Of a stretch of DNA of 64,000 nucleotides, positions 11,694 through 24,058 are shown piece by piece. How positions within the stretch are numbered: the first letter of the stretch is position 1; every line of letters starts with the position of its first letter. Source of the DNA: Adiantum capillus-veneris (lineage: Eukaryota > Streptophyta > Polypodiopsida > Polypodiales > Pteridaceae). The stretch lies in contig CM043963.1 of the NCBI GenBank assembly GCA_014529385.2, positions 6,047,501 to 6,111,500 of the forward strand, written 5' to 3'. Below the pieces are notes generated by a model, which was not told the origin of the DNA, did not search any database, and was given only the letters and a program-made list of their open reading frames with translations. The position numbers were made by a program, and so were the translations under genes.

Positions 11694-11883
11694 GACTTAT
11701 TGCTCCCTACCCGGTTGTGCCCTTCACTGTATATGCTAGACCATTTTGAAACCCAAATGCGTGTTGTAACTGACATGCATTTTGTTTTCCAATGAAAATG
11801 TATAAATCTGAGCAGCAGTTCATTATAATTTTTGAAGTTCTTTTTTTTTAACTTGTTCATTTCGTATCGTGGTTTCCCTGCAG
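11694..11883 (+). other. Probable short intron or spacer before the FCP1-like exon
   Basis: AT-rich, non-coding, ending in a pyrimidine-rich run and CCCTGCAG, a good splice acceptor at 11881-11883. The matching donor is not certain. If there is no splicing here, the FCP1-like region is a second plus-strand gene with its own ATG at 11917 or 11953. Confidence 0.4.
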
Positions 11884-11916
11884 AGGAAGAGAAACGGGCA
11901 TTAATCGTCGTGCCTG

Positions 11917-12783
11917 ATGCAACTGCGGCCATGCAATGGCAGAATTACGGAGATGGCGAGTTCACAAAGCCAGGCAGTTAAGGAGACAAAAAATGGGATT
12001 GAAAAATGCCTTGAACGATATTCACAGCTTGCCCGTAGTATTATTGAGTGCCTAAATTATGTGCACCCAAGTGGGCCGGTTATTTTTTCTGAATGGTATC
12101 CTCTACCAGACCCAATATGGGTGCCTAAGCGTTTATGTGATGAAAAAAGGTCTCTGGTGATGGACTTGAACGGTCTTTTGGTGGCAGTGGTAGAGACTTG
12201 CTTTGGTGAAAATCCCCCAGCATATGCAGATGAAATGCTGAAATATGATGTACTTGATAAGCAGGTGTTCTGTCCTCGCAAGGACAGCCTTTTTTTTTTG
12301 GACCGGTGCCTGCAGTTCTTTACTGTGTTTATATGGAGCACAAGCCTCCATAGTAAAGTCATGAGTATTTGCCGTACTGTTTTTAAAGAGCAGGTGCCAA
12401 AGATTACTGGGTTTTTTGCTCAAGCGCACTGTACAAAGCAATCCTGGTAGATCCAGAGAAAACCTATGTTTATGAAAGACTTATCCTTGTTCTGGAAACA
12501 CACTCCGGGGTACAATGCCCAAAACACACTTATAATCGATAATAGCTTCTACAAAGTGTTTCAGAACCCACCACAAACTTGGCTTGTTACTCCCAGTCTA
12601 GAGCACCAGAGTGCTAAGCAGAGGGAAAAGTTTCTTATAGAAACTTTGAAGTCCTGGCTTTTTCTTTGGCTGCAAACGGATGATCAGGAAGCATATGTTG
12701 CTGATAATGTGTTTGAGACAGGCTCAGATGAGTTTCTGATGCAGTCATCATACATTTGCTTGACATTCAAAAGATGGATTTAG
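11917..12783 (+). pseudogene. Transposon-borne FCP1/NIF-like HAD phosphatase domain
   Basis: FCP1-homology signatures occur in order: SLVMDLNGLL (about 12151-12180; the family's DxDx(T/V) motif with the second Asp as Asn), VFCPRKDSLFFLDRC with FTVFIWST (about 12265-12340), then LIIDNSFYKVFQNPP (about 12530-12575; the usual DDSPYK becomes DNSFYK). These match the plant subfamily with a DLNGLL first motif. A nonsense codon at 12448-12450 interrupts one otherwise continuous frame. The altered Asp residues suggest weak or no phosphatase activity. Family members act on phosphorylated RNA polymerase II tail or other Ser/Thr phosphates; the role inside a transposon is unknown. Confidence 0.7.
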
Positions 12784-13043
12784 AGGCTAAAAGACTGGAA
12801 GAAATTCATCGCAAACAGCGAGAAGATGACCTAGAAGCAGAAAGAGAGAAAGAAAATCTACATAGGGAAAGAAGAGAAAGGGAGCAGCATAGTGCCAACC
12901 TAGAAGCAGAGGAGGAAGCAAAGAGAAAGGAGGAAGCAGAGAGAAAAGAAAAGAGGCAACAGGAAGAAGACAAACAACGAGAAGGACAGCCCGATCATTA
13001 CAACAGCCCTCCGAGGAGGCCTAAAGGTTTTTGGGGGCAGTGA
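12756..13043 (+). pseudogene. Charged coiled-coil tail following the FCP1-like domain
   Basis: This frame, shifted relative to the FCP1-like part, is almost pure heptad-compatible Glu/Lys/Arg sequence (for example EEEAKRKEEAERKEKRQQEE) and ends with RPKGFWGQ. The frameshift lies near 12756-12783. It is most likely the C-terminal coiled coil of the same protein, possibly for oligomerisation. Only 140 bp separate its stop from the end of the convergent transposase. Confidence 0.5.
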
Positions 13044-13183
13044 CTGTCATTGTAAAATTGAACCCTATGTAAATAATTAATGTAGACAGTCTGATAGTTA
13101 GCATGCTAACACAAAACCAACTTTATAATAAAATTGCATACCCCTACAGCAAAGTGGTATATAGAAAATCCAGTGGACACAAC
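13044..13183. other. Intergenic gap between convergent transposon genes
   Basis: Tail-to-tail spacer. It contains ATAATAAAATT near 13123, a plausible polyadenylation signal for the plus-strand gene. Confidence 0.35.
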
Positions 13184-15049
13184 TTAAAAGATGAAGGGCA
13201 TGCTATTACAGATTGCTTCATAGCTTTCTGGAGTGATTGTGTACACCTGCCTTCTCCTTAGGAAGTGCTCCATGGGTATTTTGATACATCGCACCAGATG
13301 TGAAAGTAGGTGGACGATAGGCTGCTTGTGGTCTAGCTTGAAGGTGTATGCATCCAATTGCTTGTAATACAGTCCTTGCACAACATATGAGCCTCTGTCA
13401 ATTACATTGCTCCATTCATCAATGTACCCCTTCTCCACCTTCTCCTTCTCTGCAACACACTTGACCAGATAGAAATCCACATCTTCGGCGTTGGTTAAAG
13501 CATCTCGATTTACAGCAAATGTGTCTTCAGAACATAGAGCGCTACTCAACACATCATGATGACCTTCGTATGTGAATTCATCATTGCCAATGACTTCCTC
13601 TGTCGAAACTTCATCTATTTTCTCAAGTAGTGTCTACAGAATCTGATAATCCCAAGCGTTCACATGAGCTTTATTGATGCAGCGATTCCACCTTCCGTTA
13701 ATGCATGCATCACAGAAGCATGCCAACTTTCTTGTTGCAAGGGCAGTTGGATCCTGCGGGTTGTGACCACGAATAGCATGCAAAGAGCGAGTTTTTGCCA
13801 CAGTGGCACAATTCCACTTAACTTCCCTGTTAACATCTCCCTCTTTAACCTCCCAGAACACACGAGCACATTCCCATTCTTTTGAAGGATATGATGCAAG
13901 TGCTCCCTGCGATAGGCTAGCCTGGCAATAAGCAACCACATCTGTTGCACACTTCAATATAGCTCCATTAGGTTTTAGTTGCTCATGGGTCAAGGTTCTT
14001 TTCACAACTGCTCCTACACCATCATGCTCGCCCTTGCCATGCCCTGATCCAAAGAAGAACCAGCTCATCCCAATCCCTGTGAGTCCACCATATCTTGCAA
14101 CAAAATAGAAATGCATGGCTCCCTTGAATTGCGAGGCCGCACCATTTTACCACACCCAATGTTGTTTACAAGTGACACCCTCTTGTTGTAACCAGTCACG
14201 GTGTAGCATGAAGAAATGTTGCACAAACAGTGTGTCATGCACCCTATCATTTGATATGAAGAAGTGGATTGTTTTGACTACCTCCCCTGCCTTGTGGTAG
14301 TACGTTATGTGTACAAAAATAGTTACTTGACTAGAGTGCCAATGCATTGACTAAATCTCATTTTGCTCCTTGAAGACGTAATTTTCAGCAAAGTCAACAA
14401 ATGAGACAATGACATCATCCGGAAAGTGAAGTATACAATCCTTAAATTGTTGTCCTTGCCATCATGCCACATAGTTATGAGTGATGAAGAGCTTCAACTT
14501 GGTCTGCAATAGTAGAAGAAACTCCCAGTACTGCATTTCTTTATGCAAAAGATCTTGTCTTTTCTTACTGTTTCCATGCCTATCTTTTGCTTCAACATAC
14601 GCAAATACTTTCACATTAATACTCTTACCTGGCTTTGTTGTTTCTAAGTAACATAATTCTAACTTCTTTACTCCACATATCTTACAGTCTCCCATTAGGC
14701 ATTCCCTTCTTTGGAAAACTGCATATGTTCGCTTTGGACAGGGAACGGACTCCCACATGTGTGTGACACCTTTGAACGTGTGATGTGAAGCCAGGCAGCT
14801 GCTACTAATGTTCTTGCCTGTAGCACAGATATTGCATACACACTTGCAACATATATCATGCAGCCCAAAAGCACGAGAGTGCATGTGGTTCAGTGCGTCT
14901 TTCAAAAAGGTCATCTGCACATGGTATTCACAACAACATGTGTACCTATCCTTCAGCCTCCTGCAAAAGAATGGCTTTAACATCTCAAACATCCTCATGA
15001 CAATCTTGCAATCTGGATGTTTTTGTTTGAATCTTTGAAAGAGCTCAAC
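13184..15049 (-). pseudogene. Sola-like DDE transposase, main exon
   Basis: One reading frame runs for about 620 codons, broken only by point stops: near 14461, near 14350 (NEI-stop-SMHW), at 14147-14149 and at 13634-13636. In order: a Cys-rich region (CCCEYH, CKCVCNIC, CKICGVKK), then DFAENY (first Asp, about 14390), then AASQFKGA preceded by an Asn codon (14144-14146) where the family has Asp, then FGSGHGKGEHDGVGAVVKR (about 14000-14050), then a C-terminal domain. It would cut and join the element ends. The acceptor ATATTGCAG precedes 15049, giving an in-phase junction to the upstream exon. Loss of the second catalytic Asp shows it is inactive. Confidence 0.75.
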
Positions 15050-17154
15050 CTGCAATATCTATATTTGATCAGTATGTTTACTAGGATAAATAATCCAAAC
15101 AGTACTATACGCATTGCTACTTAATACATCTACCATAGAAACAAATTGGTGTGTTAAACAACACATTGTATGGTCCTAACATGCATGTAAATGGGTATGG
15201 TCCTAACATGCATGTAACTGGGTATAACATTGTATACTAAGCATGCTAGTTAGCATGATGAGCATGCTAGTTAGCATGCTGAGTATGCTAACTAGCATAT
15301 CTGAGTATGCTAACTAGAATACTAGCTGTGCTAACAAGCACAATCAATGTCTAGTGTAGCATACGAGGCATACTCATCAGCATGCTAGTTAGCATGCTGA
15401 GTATGCTAACTAGCATGCTGAGTTAGCATACTAGCTGTGCTAACTAGCATACTCATCAGCATACTAATCAGCATGCTAGTTAGCATACGGAGTATGCTAA
15501 CTAGCATACTAGCTGTGCTAAGAAGCACAATCAGTGTGTAGTTTAGCATACGAGGCATACTCATCAGCATGCTGAGTATACTCATCAGCATGCTAGTTAG
15601 CATGCTAAGTATGCTAACTAGCATGCTAAGTTAGCATACTAGCTGTGCTAACTAGCATTCTCATCAGCATACTAGATGTGCTAACTAGCATACTCATCAT
15701 CATGCTAGTTAGCATGCTGAGTATGCTAACTAGCATGCTGAGTATGCTAACTAGAATACTGGCTATGCTAACAAGCACAATCAGTGTATAGTTTAGCATA
15801 CGACGCATACTCATCAGCATGCTAGTTAGCATGCTGAGTATACTCATTAGCATGCTCGTTAGCATGCTGAGTATGCTAACTAGCATGCTGAGTTAGCATA
15901 CTAGCTGTGCTAACTAGCATATTAGCTGTGCTAACTAGCATACTCAACAACATACTAATCAGCATACTAGTTAGCATACTAGCTGTGCTAACTAGCATAC
16001 TCATCAGCATGCTAGTTAGCATGCTGAGTATGCTAGTTAGCATAGCTGAATATGCTCACTAGCATACTAGCTGTGCTACCAAGCATAATCAGTGTGTAAT
16101 TTAGCATATGAGTCATTGTTAACCACATGAATGTGTGCTAAGAAGAATAGAAGGTATGCTAACTAGCATACATATTGTGTTAGCCAGCACACTTATTATG
16201 TTGAACAGCATAGCTAGCACACTACGAATGCTAACTAGCATAAACCAGCTTACCCATTATGCTACTTAGCATTCTCAGCTGTGCTAACTAACATACTCAT
16301 GAGCATGCTAGTTAGCATGCTGAGTATGCTAACTAGCATGTTGAGTATGCTAGTTAGCATAGCTGAATATGCTAACTAGCATACTAGCATAAACCAGCTT
16401 ACCCATTATGCTACTTAGCATTCTTAGTTGTGCTAACTAGCATACTCAACATGCTAGTTAGCTAGCTGAGTATGCTTACTAACATGCTATATTGCTAGTT
16501 AGCACAGCTGAGTATGCTAACTAGCATACTAGCTGTGCTAACAAGCAAAATCAGTGTTTAGTTTAACATATAAGTCATGGTTAACCACAAAAAGTGTGCT
16601 AAGAAGAATAGAAGGTATGCTAACTAGCATACATATTGTGTTAACCAACACACTTGTTATGTTGAATAGCATAGCCAGCACACTAGCATAAAAGGTGTTA
16701 AAGTAGCATACATATTGTGCTAACCAGCGTAGTCCTCAAGATCACTAGGCATGCTAACTAGTAGAAGATTTATGTTGAACACCATACCCACCATACACGA
16801 ATGCTAACTAGCATATACCATAAACCAGCTTACCCATTATGCTAGTTAGCATACTACGAAAGGTAGCTAGCATACTCATTGTGTCAAAGAACGTTATGAG
16901 CATGCTAGTTAGCATAATAGGTATGCTAACTAGCATAAAGGGTGTTATAGTAGCTTACATATTGTGCTAGACAGCATACTTATCATGCTAAACAGCATAG
17001 CCAACATACTAGGAGTGAGACTATGCTAACTAGAACACATGCTAGGTGGCATACATAGCATAACATATTGTAATAACTAGCGTGCTCTGTATGCTAGGTA
17101 GATTACTAGCATGCTAGAATGCATAAGTTATGGCGCAAGTATGCCATTGATCAC
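15050..17154 (-). repeat. Intron of the transposase filled with palindromic GCATGC/GCATAC minisatellite
   Basis: A 2.1 kb intron (donor GTGATC at 17154, acceptor TTGCAG ending at 15050, phase 0). From about 15230 to 17110 it is an array built from ATGCTAACTAGCAT and AGTTAGCATGCT-type palindromes with spacers. Longer units recur, marked by a GCTAACAAGCACAATCAGTG block (near 15330, 15510, 15770, and variants near 16075 and 16530). The composition is the same style as the intron of gene 1 in this transposon but with a different spacer consensus. Confidence 0.8.
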
Positions 17155-17839
17155 ATGAGACTCATCCAGGAGGTGCACAGGGTGTTTTATGTAGCTTTTC
17201 CTTCCCACTCTCTTTCGACAAACATCCTTCTTGTTGGGTGAAACACGAGTCTCCTCTGTCCAAAATGTGTAGACCAATTCCTTAATTTCATATGTGATAG
17301 GGCTATGACGGTGTTGCTTGTGACATCGAGCCAATGAAAACAACCGAGCATTGACACCAGACTTCACCTACCGTGATTTTGCTTTGAACAAGCTGCGACG
17401 GTCGACTTTTAGGACCCTGGAGAATTTGGAAATAGGCATGTTTTCCTTTGAATTTATCATCATCTGCAATGCTGCATTCTTCAAAAACAACTCCTCGTTA
17501 GAAGCTGGCTACTTGACGATAGCTAGTGTGTTGTGGACATTGGAGACAATTGCACTCTGCAGAGCAGCCTCCTTCTCTAAAGACTGATCACGGATTTCCC
17601 GAACAAGCGGATGTTGAGCAACAAGATTCTAGATTCACACTTTGCTTCTTTCTTGAGACCTTCAGTCCTGCTCTGAAAGCTTTCACAATCTTGAAGAAGA
17701 TTTTCCTTTTCTCCTCATCGTCGACGGCATGATGTCCTCGTTTAGTTGTCATCTGTCGGTGCTCCCATTGTTTACGCTTTCTTTCTGTCTCATATTTCCT
17801 AATAATAGAAAGATCTGGATGTTGGTAGTTGTGATTCAT
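17155..17839 (-). pseudogene. Sola-like transposase, N-terminal exon
   Basis: The frame starts at an ATG at 17837-17839, which may follow a splice site (CCATTACAG just upstream). It contains a basic region (TERKRKQWEHR), then in a shifted frame a helix-turn-helix-like segment (ISKFSRVLKVDRRSLFKAK), then FWTEETRVSPNKKDVCRKRVGRK. The end ..LDESH joins in phase to VELFQRF of the next exon. A frameshift near 17585 and stops near 17515 and 17360 break it. The N-terminal part probably binds transposon ends. Confidence 0.65.
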
Positions 17840-18461
<622 letters not shown>

Positions 18462-18478
18462 TTAACATGCTTATACCC
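18462..18478 (-). repeat. Right terminal inverted repeat of the Sola-like transposon
   Basis: Read on the minus strand it is GGGTATAAGCATGTTAA, one mismatch from the left end. It is directly followed by GGAT at 18479-18482, the right copy of the target duplication. Confidence 0.75.
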
Positions 18479-18482
18479 GGAT

Positions 18483-19991
18483 AGCAAAAGTAAATAATCA
18501 CGATTATTTATTTTTGTCGGTTTTTTGCACTTTTTTGATAGTTTTGGAAAGTATACAACTTGTTAGAGTCCCTGGACAAGTTTCAACAAGTTTGGACAAA
18601 ATCTGATCAAGTTTATCAACTATTTGGTGTCCGCAGACTCTGATTTTGAGAATCTGGCTTAAGTCTCACTTTTGGGATCCAAATTGATTTGTGAGGTCTA
18701 TTTGATATTCTTGACCTTGTGATGTACTGAAATTTGCAAAATCATCAAGTTTTGAAGCAGATGTAAATAATCACGATTATTTACTCTAGCTATATTTTTG
18801 CAAGTTTTTGCCCCAACTTTGACACAGATCTGTTAAGCACCTTAAGTTAAGTTCACTAGCCAATTTTCATCAAGTTTGGACAATTTTTTATCAAATGGTC
18901 ATTAATTATCTGTCCACGGACTAACTTTGCAATTTTAGTCACAAATTTCACTCCAATGGTCCAAATCTTAGCAAATTTGGTTTGTGGGCTTATTACAACA
19001 TGGTGAAGCTAGCTAGTGGTATGCAAACTTGGTCAAAAAAGTTAAAAAATAGGGCAGATAATAAAAATTACTGAGCATATACACATGTTTATCACATCAA
19101 CATAAGCCTCTGAATCAAATTTCAACAAGTTTGGATAAATTTTCTCCCAATTTATACTCAAGATTCAAGAAGTCAGTACAAACTTTAGTTTTTACCCAGT
19201 TTATTGTTCCAAATCTCTTGGGCCTTTACAAAAGTTGTTTGTACACATACAATGAGTCAATGGTATGAACCTTGGCCAATTTAGAGCAGAAAGTTAATAA
19301 TCACGATTATTAACTTTAGGCTCAAAACTGACAATTTTCTGAACTTTTTCATTGGACAATCTTTTCATGATGTATTTTGAGCCTATGAATCAAGTCAAAA
19401 CTTAATTTGGCCTAAAATATCAAGAAAAAGTAAATAATCTGAGTTCTAGCCAACTCTTGAAAATTTTACCTCAAAGTGTCCTTGAGCTTACCCACTAGTT
19501 CATACAACTTTTAAGCTTACTCTCCAGTCGGATTGAGTGGATTTGAGTCTTTTCAAGCTATTTCTAGCCGTAGACCTGAAATTCTGCAACTTTCAATAAC
19601 AACTTACACTTGATTCTTTCAAAGAGAGCAATGTTATGAAATCCACCTCGGATACTACTTACCCTACTTCTAGATTCTCATGCAAAGGGATTGTGGAAAA
19701 TGTCCACAAACACTCGTTTTCTTGTGTTTTTTATGTTTTTCAAAGCCTTCATCTTAAGATTTGTCTCGTCTACCAATCATTCTCAAAATCCTAATCTAAA
19801 TCTACAATCCTACAGTCCTAAAGGTACTCAGCAAGTACCATTACCTCCAAGATATCTCTACACAGGAAAAGACGACAATCTTGAGCTATGCGATTTCTAA
19901 AAGAATGTTTTGAAGTCTAGGTGAACCTAGAGGAAGTTAAAGGACAACTATACAAGACGCTCGTGTTTTTTCCTAGTTTAGGTCTCTTCGA
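18483..19991 (-). repeat. Element A leader, LTR-proximal part with palindrome repeats
   Basis: Non-coding leader between the primer-binding site and the Sola-like insertion. It carries the 22 bp palindrome GTAAATAATCACGATTATTTAC or close variants at 18490-18511, 18763-18784 and 19293-19314, with degenerate or half copies near 19051 and 19430. Spacing is about 270 bp. The flanking text aligns with the leader array of element B. Confidence 0.7.
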
Positions 19992-20009
19992 TCCCCGGCA
20001 ACGACGCCA
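19992..20009 (-). promoter_or_regulatory. Element A primer-binding site (tRNA-Asp type)
   Basis: The minus strand reads TGGCGTCGTTGCCGGGGA, complementary to the 3' end of plant tRNA-Asp with one mismatch. It starts 13 nt inside the LTR end, as in many plant Gypsy elements. It would prime minus-strand cDNA synthesis. Confidence 0.8.
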
Positions 20010-20022
20010 AATGTGAGACGCA

Positions 20023-20902
20023 TGTCTAACCTCACCATCCTATCTTATTGCAATATTAGCGAAAACCTTAATTTGTCAAACCATGGGACGAAGCTGACTC
20101 GACTAGTGCATAGAGGATACAAGAGGTTGTCAATCTCTCGAAAAACAAATAACAACTCGCATCCAACTCAAGCTACACTCAAGTGACTGAAAACACCAAA
20201 AGCCAATCGCTCATTGGCAAGCAAATCACATCCGTTACAGCATGAAATGACATCCAAACGTAAGACAAGTTTATAAGACCTAAGCACACATGATTATGGT
20301 CTCAAACCCCACTTTAGATCAAGTTTCAACATCGCAATAATTAACAGCAGTGGATTTTTGACATAGTTGTTTTCGACCCAGAATACATCTAAATGCTTAG
20401 CAATGATGCTCCAATATTCTGCTTATGCTTAATTTTTATTTAAAAGTATAAATTACTAGTTATGATGAAATTAGGCTACGGATCGGCGATGCCAAAAGCT
20501 ACGAAATACTGTGAACTTCTTACGTCAATGCGTAGAGCTCTTACCCGCAGTTGTAATGTAACAAACGCAATCGCAATGTGACAATTGGAGAGGGAGTAGG
20601 AAGCACGAAAAGGAGAGGAGTGAGCGCCGTTAGCTCACGCTCTGTATTTCTTATCCAAAAACTTACAAAAATTGGCTTTTATACCTTAGCCAAGGTTTTT
20701 GGGTGGTCAAAACTAATAATCTGGAGTTCTACTAAAGATGGGTGATGAATGGCATACAATCTGGAAGCTTGTAACCCTGGCTCATTAATTACAAAGTTTA
20801 TCCGAGAAAGTAGGAGTTACAATGTTCCTGATTCATCAAAATAATATTTTTTTTACAAAGAGAACTCCGAAAAATGGTATCCGTGTTAGCTTGCTGCTAA
20901 CA
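20023..20902 (-). mobile_element. Element A 5' LTR
   Basis: On the minus strand it begins TGTTAGC and ends GGTTAGACA next to the primer-binding region. The downstream two thirds align with the LTRs of element B, including the TATAAAAG box (plus coordinates 20676-20683), the GCGCCGTTAGCTCACGCTC stretch and the 3' end. The U3 part differs from B. The outer boundary at 20902 is inferred from a TGTTAGC..GCTAACA start that resembles TGTTAAC..GTTAACA of the B LTR. Confidence 0.65.
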
Positions 20903-21261
20903 GTCCTCTCAGTCATACATGCGACTTGTCTTTTCAAATGTTGTGATATATGTTGGTCAACAAGATTAACCACCAACGTGATAAGTGTCCCTCTATTTTG
21001 TCACACTTGTGAGAAATCATACACATGCAAATTTGTATACAAACATGGAAAATATACCCATAGTAGAGCACACACACTCTTTTCAAACATCATGCCATCA
21101 ACCAGACAATGATACATACACAAAAACGGTTCATAAAAAATCAATTTCAACGGTTAACACTCCATAATAATGAAATCTGATTTTGAATAAATACTGCAAT
21201 AAAAAAACGACAAACTGACATTAAAAGGGTTTAAAGTACACATCTTAAAACAACAACTACA
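20903..21261. other. Spacer between elements A and B
   Basis: About 360 bp of AT-rich sequence between the outward ends of two related LTRs that face away from each other. I see no gene, no repeat and no target duplication linking the two elements. Confidence 0.5.
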
Positions 21262-22246
21262 TGTTAACTGAGTCAACGTCAGTTAACAGAAGCTGCTAAA
21301 GACTGAAGACATACGGATGCACATCAAAGATCAAAGTGAACAAGCAGTAAAGATTGTAGTTACCAAAATGGTCTCGAATTGTAAATTTTTGATTTATTTC
21401 AAGCCATTGTAATATTTTAATGTGTTACGGGCTCAATGGGAGTTCCAAGTTGTAAAGAACAGGTCAGTTACTGTACCTAAGTTGCAGATACAATAAGTGT
21501 GAAGTCTCAAAGGTCTTGGGCATCGGATATTACACATTTTAGACCTTGGCTAAGGTATAAAAGTCATCTTTGTAAAGATTTTATTAAGTTGTTGGATAAG
21601 AAATACACAGCGTTAGCTAACGGCGCTCACTTCTCTCCTTCTCGCGCTTCCTACTCCCTCACCGGTTGTCACATTGTGAATGCGTTTGTTGCATTGCAAC
21701 CCCGCAGGTAAGAGCTCTACGCATTGACGTAAGCCATTCAGAGTATTTCGTAGCTTTTGGTGTCGCCAATCCACGGCCTAATTTCATCATAACTAGAAAT
21801 TTATACCTTTAAATCGAAAGCTAAGCATAGGCAGGGTATTGGGGCATCATTGCTAAGCATTTAGATGCATTCTGGGTTGAAAACGACTAGGTCAAAAATC
21901 CAATGTTGTTAATAATTGCGATTTTGGAACTTGGCCTAAAGTGGGATTTGAGGCCATAGGTATGTGTGATTAGGTCTTATAAACTTGTCCTAGAAGTTTC
22001 GTTGCATTTGGATGTCATTTGATGCTGAAACGGATGTGATTCGCTTGTGGATGAGTGATTGGCTTTTGGTGATTTCAAACACTTGAGTGTAGCTTGAGTT
22101 AGATGCGAGTTTTTAGATGTTTTCCAAGAGATTGACAACCTCTTGTAGCCTCTATGCACTAGTCGAGTCAGCTTCGTCCCATGGTTTGACAAATTAATCG
22201 TGGTTCTCGCTAATACTGCAATAAGATAGGATGGTGAAGTTAGACA
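21262..22246 (+). mobile_element. Element B 5' LTR
   Basis: 985 bp, aligned over its length with 36567-37568. It starts with the inverted repeat TGTTAAC..GTTAACA. TATAAAAG at 21557-21564 is the likely promoter. The R/U5 part contains GCGTTAGCTAACGGCGCTC, shared with the LTR of element A. Confidence 0.85.
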
Positions 22247-22256
22247 TGCCCACATT

Positions 22257-22276
22257 CGGCACCGCTGACGGGCACG
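22257..22276 (+). promoter_or_regulatory. Element B decayed primer-binding site
   Basis: TCGGCACCGCTGACGGGCAC sits where element A has its tRNA-Asp site and aligns with it with several mismatches. It lies about 10 nt inside the LTR end. It is probably no longer functional. Confidence 0.55.
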
Positions 22277-22409
22277 AATAGACCTAAACTAGGGAAAACA
22301 CGAGCGTCTTGTGTAATTATCCATTAACTTCCTCTACGCTCACCTAGAGTAAACTTTCTTTTTAGAAACTGTGTAGCTTAAGATTGTCGTCTTTTGCGTG
22401 TAGAGGTAG

Positions 22410-24005
22410 TGATAGCCGTTTTTCAGCTTTCCATAATTGCCATAGTAAGCTACCTCACCCTACCAAATTCACCCAAACACTATGGCTATCCCTACCATTT
22501 CACTGTACATAGGCGTGTGTGAGTTAGGGGGCTTTTCCCATATCTTCTTAAAATCCTCATCTAGCTAGTCACTGGGCTAGTTGAGCCAAAAAAATAAAAA
22601 AATAAAAAAATAAACGTATATTATGGCCTCTTTGTGTGTAAATATTTCATTGTATATATGGCCTAAATATAGGGAATTTTTTATAATTATTTTGGTATTT
22701 TATTTAAATATTCCTACTTAGGTGTGTGTTTTATTAAACCTATGTACACCTTCTTTCATCCTCTTACACCATAAGTATATTTTTTGCCAATATGTACATA
22801 CTCTAACCTTATATTTTTCCTTTATACAAATCACTCCCACATTTTCACCCTCACCCTCGTGAAAATAAAAAATTGATTTCTACTCATTGGTCACGTTTAT
22901 TATATTATTTACTTGCATACCTTTTCCTCTTTCACCCAAAATAATTCAAAGAGAGACCATATCATATGATTCCAATATCTTTCCATATCCATAACTCCTC
23001 CATATTTTTATTATTATTTTTTCTCATTATTCTAACACCATGTGCTCATTGAGCTAAAGTCAATGAATAGTCCATACACTAGTCCCACCATGTATATATT
23101 TCTTTATTCACCAATAATCCTCCTCCATGCATGTGTCAAGGTCAACTTGGATGCTTTGTATTATAATATGACAAAGGAGGGGCTCACTCTTCGATGCATT
23201 GTACAAATTCAACAAAGGAGGGGGCCACTGAAGACTTTTTGTGAAGAAAACATAGGTCTCTTGGTGGGATTTTTAATATCCATCTCCACTCCGAATTTGG
23301 AGCGGTGGTCAAAAGAGAAAATGTAGCCCACGCTCTGAGTAATCACCTCAAATTTTTTCATGATTTTTGGAGATACCAGCGGTGAGATATAATTTTTTGA
23401 GTGGACCCCAGTCTGCCCACCTTTCTCACAAGTAACCCATAGTCTTCTCTCACCTCTTTCCACACTTCTACACACACACACACATTCCTCTCAATCCCTC
23501 ACTCAAACCTGCACCTTCAATGGTTTCCCTCACCTTCTTCACCATTAACCTCCCCACTTACTCCCATAGCTCTCATATGAGCTCTCCATGTACATACACC
23601 ATCTCTATGCCTCTCTCTATTATCTCCAAAGTACAATTCCATCTTACTCCTTATATATATACATAAATTCAGCATGTGTACCATGCTTAACCTTTGCAAA
23701 TCAAGAGATCTCATCAACGGAATTACCATTTTCATCACGATGATCAACCTTGGCAGCGGTGACGTAAAGAAGAGAAGACGAAGAAGAAGATCGATAGTCA
23801 TTTTGAGAATCTACACAAGTAAGTCCAAAACTTCTTCAATCTTCACCATCACAAGGATTTTCTCACTTCATTCAACCATCCACCTCATTCTACCCATTGT
23901 AAATGTAACATTAACTTTCTAGTGATTACTAACGACTAACATACTAACACAAAATAGCATTGACCTAACCATAAAAGACACCTCACCTCAATACATGTGT
24001 ATAGT

Positions 24006-24058
<53 letters not shown>

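Noticed and set aside
15406-15886. Minus-strand frames with repeating MLVSILSMLTS
   Set aside because: Same cause: tandem palindromic repeats in the transposase intron.
15230-17110. Could the regularly spaced palindromes be a CRISPR array?
   Set aside because: Spacers are themselves repeated and short, the repeats are variable, the context is a eukaryotic intron, and no cas gene is near.
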